Positions 57,525 to 64,000 of a stretch of 64,000 nt of DNA are shown one piece after another. A program made the translations under genes and the position numbers. The notes beneath the pieces are model-generated. The model made no database searches. It was not told where the DNA came from and saw nothing but the letters and a program-made list of their open reading frames with translations. Origin of the DNA: Chrysemys picta bellii (Eukaryota; Chordata; Testudines; Emydidae); NCBI RefSeq assembly GCF_011386835.1, contig NC_088800.1, positions 22,186,572 to 22,250,571 of the forward strand, in the 5' to 3' direction. The number at the start of each line of letters is the position of its first letter. Position 1 is the first letter of the stretch.

Positions 57525-57870
57525 CTTATATGTACTATTAATGTTACTTAGCACTTTACAAACACTAACTAATACATTTTCACATGAGGAAAGTAAGTAC
57601 TAGTAATCACATTTCACAGATGGGAAAACAGAAACACATGGTGAATTCTTGGCCCTATTTGAGTCACTTGGAGTTTTGCCATTGACTTCAGTAGGACTAA
57701 AATTTCACAACCAATTGACTCATGAAATTGACACTCATGGAGTTACTTTAGTACAACTAAGATCAGAATTGTGCCCAGAAAAGTCAAGAGTCTTGCCCAA
57801 GGCCACTTAGCACTTCAGTTGCAGAGCCAGGATTAGAACTGAGAAATTCTTGATTACCATGCCCATGCCA
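57525..57870 (-). repeat. MIR-like SINE split by a fold-back element
   Basis: Reverse-oriented MIR-type phrases (TTTCACAGATGGGAAAACAG, then GAGTCTTGCCCAAGGCCACT and GCAGAGCCAGGATTAGAACT) flank a fold-back palindrome at about 57650-57779 (GGCCCTATTTGAG ... GATCAGAATTGTGCC). Confidence 0.6.
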
Positions 57871-58030
57871 GCTCCCCTAGATCACAGTACCTCCATTCTA
57901 GACTAAGATGCCTCCATGAATATAGATTTAGAAAACAAAAGGAGAACATTTTGCCTGATTGTGTCTCCTTTAACTTGATAGTTTACTGATTTGGATCTTT
58001 CTATCAATAACATGCCTTGATATGCCTAGT

Positions 58031-58148
58031 ATCAGAGGGATAGCCGTCTTAGTCTGGATCTGTTGTGTCTGACGAAGTGGGCTTTCACCCATGAAAGCTT
58101 ATGCTGCAATACATCTGTTAGTCTTAAAGGTGCCACAGGACTCTCTGT
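58031..58148. repeat. Interspersed repeat, head and body inverted
   Basis: Head GATAGCCGTCTTAGTCTGGA (58038-58060) is on the plus strand. The body (58065-58148, AAGTGGGCTTTCACCCATGA ... AGGTGCCACAGGACTC) is on the minus strand relative to the linear copy at 17003-17130. Confidence 0.75.
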
Positions 58149-58770
58149 TGATATGCCTGATACAATAAAAAGTTAAATACAGTATTTTGCTGGCCAATAT
58201 TTTACACTGGTACAAAAACTTGTAAAAACCATGGTGCCTTCATTTTCTCTGAGAACAAACTACATACTAATTCTCTTTCTGTTCACTCTGCACACACACA
58301 AAAAGGAAACAGACTTTACTTTTCTAGAGGTACCTTAGTTTCTAATTTTCCATTTAATAATAATAATTATTCTCTAATAGATAAAGCTTTCCTCAGTAAT
58401 GGAATTAATACATTATATTTGAATTTAAAAAAGGATTATATGAAACCTTGTAGATAACTGGAAAATGAATGGCAATGATTCCTTTAATACCTTATTTATT
58501 TGAGAGTTTGGGGCTTGGAATTTAGAAACATAACAAAAGTAATATTGTCGAATGAAGAGAGTTTTGTTTTGTTATTTGTAAATTTATTTTCCATAAATAT
58601 TTTGAATTAGCCTTGTCCCTGTGTGCTTTGATAATAGTGGGCTTGATCCTGCAGTCATTATTCCGATTGCTATTTTGCTATTTACCTACGAAAGGACTAC
58701 AGGATTGGACCCATAAACAGTTAATCTGGGCCCCAATCTTCAAAAACATCACTCAAGCCAGCTGTTGGTG

Positions 58771-58842
58771 TGTGTATATATATATATATATATACAATAT
58801 ACAATATATATATATATACAATATATATACAATATACAAATA
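58771..58842. repeat. TA/TATACAA microsatellite
   Basis: Imperfect (TA)n with TACAATATA interruptions. Confidence 0.9.
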
Positions 58843-58849
58843 CTTGTAA

Positions 58850-60147
58850 GGGTATTTGCAGGATCAGGCCCATATTTTTCTCTTGTGCTTTCCTTCATCC
58901 CCACAAGATCTGCAAATAGTGAAAACACTTTTCAAAGTTTGCAGTGTGAATGCAAGCAAATGCATTGATTTAGATATGAATGTGCTATTGTACCTTGTTA
59001 TTGCTCTGAATTTAAATGATGTTTCATTATCAGGTATTGTGAAAAGTTTATTGACCTTCAGAATGACATTGGGTCTACTATTGTGCAGTAACTACTTCAC
59101 TAGTGTTAAATCTATTCATCAGATCAAAACTGTTAACAATATTTTATGAGTTAGTGTCATTATAGATGAACAGACCTTAAATATGGCAAAGGTGTTTGAC
59201 AAATAAACTATAAATAAAAGTACTGTGCATAAAAAAGTTATAAATTGTCCATTTTACTTCATGATCTCAAACTACGAAAAATAAAATAAAATGTGTATAT
59301 TTACACAATCAGTACTTAAAATATTAGATACAATGGGTGAAGTCCTGGCCCTATGGAGGTCCATGACAAAGCTCCCATTGAGTTCAATAAGGCCAGGATT
59401 TCACACAATGGTTTTCGATTCAAGCAGTGAGAGATTAAATCATTTAAATTCAAACATGAGTTTGTCTGTTTACTCTGGAATACACTGTGAAATTATGTCA
59501 CAAGTCTTCAATGGAAAGAAAGTGGGCCAAATTCGCCTCATTTATACCCGTGACACTACACTGAAATCAACACAGTTGCACGGGAATAACAAGGAAGAAT
59601 TTGGTCTGGCACTACAAATCGAGAAGAGCGCACTAGCCTAGATCTGAAGGAAAGAACTAAGATTTGATGTCTTAAGGGCTTAAATTTATATTTTATTATT
59701 TATTAACAAAATACAAACACCAAAAGTCAGAGTAGACAAACTAACATTAGAAGAAGAGCACTCGGATTGTTCACTCTCTGGATTCTCCAATAGTTTTAAT
59801 TTTATGCTTTCAGATACTATTCCACTAGATTGAAACGTTAAATCTTAAACTATAGCCTTTATTAAAATTACAATTTGGGGAAGAATGGAATTTAATATTG
59901 TAATGGGCAAGAAAACAATACAGCTATCGGGCCACATTCTGCTCTTAGTTACACTAGTAAAGATCTAGAGCAACTCCATTGTGTAGCAGAGTAGAATTTG
60001 GTACTGGAGGAATTCATTTTCAGAATGCCTACATTTCCCAGGACTTCAGGGCTTTTGAAACTATTAAGGCTGAAAATAATATAATCCAGCTACTATTTGC
60101 ATCAGCCTTAAATTTGATACTAAAGGACTTCAAAACAAATATTGTTT
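58850..60147. other. Unassigned non-coding sequence
   Basis: AT-rich. Diverged fold-backs lie near 59330-59410 and 59525-59620. No gene seen. Confidence 0.4.
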
Positions 60148-60634
60148 ACTTATCTGATGGGGCATCTGCCCCACACTGGCCCTGATAGGGTTAAAACCCA
60201 GCTCGGAGGGCTGCAAGGAAGCAGCTAATTAGGGCAGCAGCTGGACCAGGCAATCAGGGCCAAGCTGACCCATATAAAAGGAAGCTGCAGGCTAGAGCAA
60301 GTCAGTATGCTGCAGGAAGCCCAAGGGAGGGGACTGGCTCCCTAGAAGACTGCAAAGACTAGCACCGTGAACAGGGCTGCTAAGGCTTGTGGGCTCGAGG
60401 CCCTGGGAAGATGGTGAAGGAGTCAGAGGCAGGAGCCGAAGGTGCTGGGGCTGTGGGGAAGTGGCTCAGGGGCTTGAGACGGATGGGTGGAGCTGGAAGG
60501 AAGAGGCAGCAGGAAGCTACTGTTTGTAGGGTCCCTGGGCCAGGGCCTGGAGTAGTGGGTGGGCCTGGGCTCCCTGCACTAGCTGCTGAAGGAGTGGCCC
60601 AGCTGTGGACTGCCAAGCCACTGTGGGGAGTGGC

Positions 60635-61332
60635 TAGGGTTACCATATTTCAGCAAGCAAAAAAGAGGATGGGAGGAGCTCCACCCCTGTCCTAGCCCTG
60701 CCCCTCCCACTTCCTGCCCCCCTCAGAATCCCCAACCCTCCCCCCTGCTCCTTGTCCCCTGACTGCCCCCTCCTGAGATCCTCCCCCATCCCAACTGGCC
60801 CCCTAGATCCCTCCCCCCTACCTGTACCCTGACTGCTCCAACCCTTATCCACACCCCCAGACAGACCCCTGGGACTCCCATGCCCCATCCAACCACTCCC
60901 CATCCCTTGACAGCTCCCCCGTGAACTCCCTACCCCCCCCGGCTCTTGACTGCCCCATCCAAAACCTCCCTGCCCCTTCTCCGACCCCCTGGCTCCCTTG
61001 TTGTTGGCCTTCGCCTAATGTCTCTGTGAGCTTGCTCAGGAACGGCCTGAGCCGTTCGTCCTGGCACGCTGGGCAGCAGTGGGGGAGGAGCTCCAGACTG
61101 CCAGAGGCGATCTGTGAATGCAGGGAGGGAGCAATCTCTGCTGCAGGGGAAGCGGAGGAGGGGCTCTCTCTGGCTGTCAGAGCCCCATGTAAGTGGCACC
61201 ATCCGGCCGGCTGCCCTGTTAGCCACACGCGCTCTGCGTACCGGGTGGGGGAAGTCTGGACACTTACAAATTCCCTCCCGGATGCTATTTTTAGCTCAAA
61301 AAGCGGGGGAATCCAGACGAATGGTAACCCTA
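60635..61332. mobile_element. 698-bp non-autonomous hAT element (copy B)
   Basis: Ends TAGGGTTACCATATTTCAG and GACGAATGGTAACCCTA, with a perfect 8-bp duplication GGAGTGGC (60627-60634 and 61333-61340). Same family as the 42212 element but internally shorter. The long open frames over it are not genes. Confidence 0.94.
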
Positions 61333-61360
61333 GGAGTGGCTGGACTCTTGTTGGAGGAGT

Positions 61361-62139
61361 TAGGATTGCCAACTTTCTAATCACACAACTGAACACCATA
61401 GCCCTGCCCCCCATTCACTACATTTCCACCCCCCAGTGGCTTGCTCTCCCCCACCCTCACTCACTTTCACTGGGCTGGGGCAGGGGGTTGGGGTGTAGGG
61501 TTGAGGGATTTGGAAATTGGAGGGGACTGTGGGTTAAGGGGGGGTTGGGCTCTAGGCTGCGGGTGAGGGCTCTGGGATAAGGGGTTCAGGATGTGGGAGG
61601 GGGCTCTGGGCTGCAGCAGGGGGTTGGGATGTGAGGTATCTGGGCTGGGGTGCGGGCTCTGGGCTAGGGCTGGGAATGAGGGGGCTCAGTCAGGGCTGGG
61701 GTTGAGGGTTGGGGCGTGGGCTTACCTCAGGCAACTCCCGGTCAGCGGTTCAGTGGGGGTGCTAAGGCAGGCTCTCTGCCTGTCCTGACAGCGCATTGAG
61801 TGTACCCTGGAAGCCGCCAGATGGGGGGGGGGGGAAGGATGTGGAGGGGAAGGAGGCCCTGTCAGCAGGCACCACCACCCCAACTCCACTCCAGCTGGTG
61901 CTTGGGGTGTGGGCAGTGTGCAGAGTCCCATGCACACCTCCCTCCCCTGCCTAGGAGCTGGACCTGCTGGCCGCTTCTGAGGCACAGCACAATGCCAGGC
62001 AGGTAGGGACTAGCCTGCCTTGGCGCTGCAGCACTGCCAACCGGACCTTTAACAACCCGGTCGGCTCTGCTGACTGGAGCCGCCAGGGTTCCTTTTCGAC
62101 TGGGTGTTCCGGTCAAAAACTGGACACCAGGTCACTCTA
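61361..62139. mobile_element. 779-bp non-autonomous hAT element
   Basis: Begins TAGGATTGCCAACTTTCTAA and ends CCAGGTCACTCTA. The flanks GGAGGAGT (61353-61360) and AGAGGAGT (62140-62147) match at 7 of 8. The interior is G-rich minisatellite-like GGGTTGGG/GGGCTCTGGGCT sequence (61470-61720) with a poly-G run at about 61826. Confidence 0.85.
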
Positions 62140-62530
62140 AGAGGAGTGTAGCGAGGCGATCTGGCTCCCTGCCGCCCTCCAGCAAACCCTGCGCCCGCCC
62201 CTCAGAGGTCAAGGCGCAGGACAGGAAGTATAAAAGCCCGACCCAGAGCTCCCTTGAAACTCAGCCACCGGAGAGACCAGACGCCTGTGGCGTAGCTCCC
62301 AGTGGAGAGACCATGACCATCGGCGGCTGACCTGAGGACTGGCCAGACCAGCCAACGGGTGATGCTAGCCCAAGCCCAGAGATGCTGCCAAGCCTACCGC
62401 TCGCCCATTACCCTGAGGAACTGCCAGGCCTACCGTTTGCCAGTTACCCCAGCTGCTCGCCAGCTACCCCGAGGAGCCCATGGTGTGTGACCCCGTGGAG
62501 GACGCCATCCAGACCCAGGTACCTCTAAAG

Positions 62531-62653
62531 TAGGGTGACCAGACAGCAAGGGTGAAAAATCGGGACGGGGGTGGGGGGTAATAGGAGCCTATATAAGAAA
62601 AAGACCCAAAAATCGGGACTGTCCCTATAAAATCGGGACATCTGGTCACCCTA
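62531..62653 (-). mobile_element. 123-bp hAT-type MITE, copy 3
   Basis: Ends TAGGGTGACCAGA and TCTGGTCACCCTA, with a perfect 8-bp duplication CTCTAAAG (62523-62530 and 62654-62661). Same orientation as the 7677 copy. Confidence 0.94.
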
Positions 62654-63274
62654 CTCTAAAGGGGGAGATAGGAAGTAGCCCAGGGGCAGCCAACCCTAGT
62701 CTGGCTGCAACATTGCCAGAGCCAATGTCAGTGTGTTGTGGTCAGGATCCCCACTGACAGAGCAGCAGGTCTTCTGCTGCTGCTAGGGCCCTGGGCTGGG
62801 ATGCAGTGGAGTGGGAGGGCCTGCATTTCCCCCGCCACCCACCTCACGAGTGGCAGTCTCCCCCTCTCCCCGGCTGCTCAGAGCCAGGAGCCTAGGGTTT
62901 GCTGTTCAACTGTTTGCTCAGCCCCTGCCTGAAGGCCTGAGCTACTGACTGTTTGCCGCACAGCCAAGCTAGTTCCCCGACACACCTGACCAAAGTAGCG
63001 ATGCAGTCTGGCTCCCCGCCACCCCGGAGGGGGTGAGCCCTGGCCGAACCGCCCTACAGGAGTCCCCCAGAAGGGGGGAGAACCGGATGGTGGCCAGAGG
63101 GCTGTGCCACGAACCAGATGCCGAGAGAAAAGAGCCATAACGGGTCTGCAGGTGGAAGAGAGGACAGGAGAGCCACCACCATCCAAGGGCACCCCTGCTG
63201 GGACTGAGCTAATTCCTGAAATGCCCAACAGGAGGCACCAGTGTGGTGAGTGACCCTGTGACAACTTATCTTTC

Positions 63275-64000
63275 AGTTTTAAAGTTGGTCTTTTAAAATG
63301 GAGACTTTTGATTGTGCCTTTTAGTTTGTACCAGCTCCACATTATTGTTAAGACAAATTGACTTAAAAATTGACTTTTTAAAAAAGTCATGTGCAGCATT
63401 GACATATTAGTAAGAACATACATCCCACGCACTGCAGTCCCCTTAAAAGGTGCTTTCATAAAACTAGAGGATGTCATTCACATATTTACCATCTTCTCTT
63501 TATTTACTTTGTAATTAAATGTTGTTTTACATTACAATGGCAATTTAAAAGATTTAAGAGTGGGCACTGTATTGTGATTACACTCCAGCAGATGGCACAC
63601 ACAGAAAATGTATACATGCAACAAGAGCACTTTCAGTATTAACATACTCTATATTGGAGCTCAAATCCAATGGGCAAACCCTAAAGATTGTATTCCGTTA
63701 TCACTCAGTCTTTTAGTGGGAGTGTGCATGAAGTGAGTGGGAATTTGTGTAGGAAGGAGTGAAAACTAAAGGTCTTAGTATTTAGGATGGATGAACTTTC
63801 TATATGTGGGGATTCTCATTTCTCAGAGTGATGTTGGGTACATCACAGAATATTTCAACAATCTGAAATGGAAGGTGTGCAGCAAATGTGCTATTTTTAC
63901 TCTACAATAGGGTCCCAGGCACATGGCTCTGCCTGCCTCCCTCACTGGCAGAGCCACTGAGGCAGAAGCGGTGATCAATTCCTCATCACTGCAGCTCCAT
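63275..64000. other. Unassigned non-coding sequence
   Basis: AT-rich flank after the nested insertion. No gene or named repeat. Confidence 0.5.

Larger units (their letters stand above)
60155..63263. mobile_element. LTR-like insertion carrying three nested hAT elements
   Basis: Begins TGATGGGGCATCTGCC and ends CCCTGTGACA. The flanks ACTTATC at 60148-60154 and 63264-63270 are identical. Two TATA-like boxes are present (CATATAAAAGG near 60271, AGTATAAAAGCC near 62229), each followed by a GC-rich leader. A phrase near 62147 (TAGCGAGGCGATCTGGCTCC) recurs in diverged form near 62995. Without the nested elements it is about 1.5 kb. TG...CA ends and TATA boxes suggest an LTR-type retroelement or two joined LTR pieces, but no PBS or coding region is seen and 7 bp is long for such a duplication. 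Confidence 0.5.

Noticed and set aside
60921..61580. 219-codon open frame and overlapping antisense frames
   Set aside because: Spans the borders of two hAT elements (ending 61332 and starting 61361), so it cannot be a single ancestral gene.
62878..63477. 199-codon antisense open frame
   Set aside because: Runs from the LTR-like insertion through its right border into flanking AT-rich DNA; no recognisable protein family.
53600..64000. A second host gene downstream of CYP19A1
   Set aside because: No exon-like coding segments with splice sites were found; all long frames fall in transposons.

Overview
This is a window of vertebrate nuclear DNA, most likely from a cryptodiran turtle. The best taxonomic signs are tRNA-headed SINEs with a CR1-like tail of the tortoise Cry I type, CR1 LINE fragments, MIR-type SINEs, and very many short hAT elements with clean 8-bp target-site duplications. 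The species call is an inference from repeat content.

The only host protein-coding gene I can support is CYP19A1 (aromatase, oestrogen synthase). It lies on the + strand with nine coding exons (numbered II-X as in the mammalian gene) between 28774 and 51780. All introns are GT-AG, the phases agree, and the joined coding length is 1512 nt (503 codons plus stop). Upstream of the start codon is a recognisable gonadal-type proximal promoter: a CRE-like half-site near 28436, an NR5A/SF-1 site at 28518-28526 and a TATA box at 28621-28626. The 3' UTR starts at 51781; its end is uncertain.

Region by region. 1-4560 is a decayed Ty3/gypsy element on the - strand whose order is gag, protease, integrase, then the start of RT at the window edge. 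That is the unusual Gmr1-like order, and the gag carries a SCAN-like capsid segment. 4561-28400 is non-coding: scattered hAT elements and MITEs (5084, 7677, 9895, 16017, 18099, 19511, 23520), a MIR SINE (13763), a TATA-bearing LTR-like repeat with a strong hairpin (about 14935-15705), and an RTE-like LINE fragment (20882-22150). 28430-53600 is CYP19A1. Its introns hold a CR1 interrupted by a hAT element (36676-38355), a 1.1-kb hAT element (42212-43328) and two SINEs in opposite orientation (49530-50690). 53600-64000 has another hAT end next to a CR1, a long-terminal-inverted-repeat hAT element (55564-57028), and a nest of three hAT elements inside a TATA-containing LTR-like insertion (60155-63263).

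I found no second host gene, no functional tRNA or rRNA gene, and no CRISPR-like array. Nothing here clearly amounts to a new biological system. The most unusual items are the Gmr1-like element, the series of dated hAT insertions, two strong inverted repeats, and the inverted SINE pair inside the aromatase gene.
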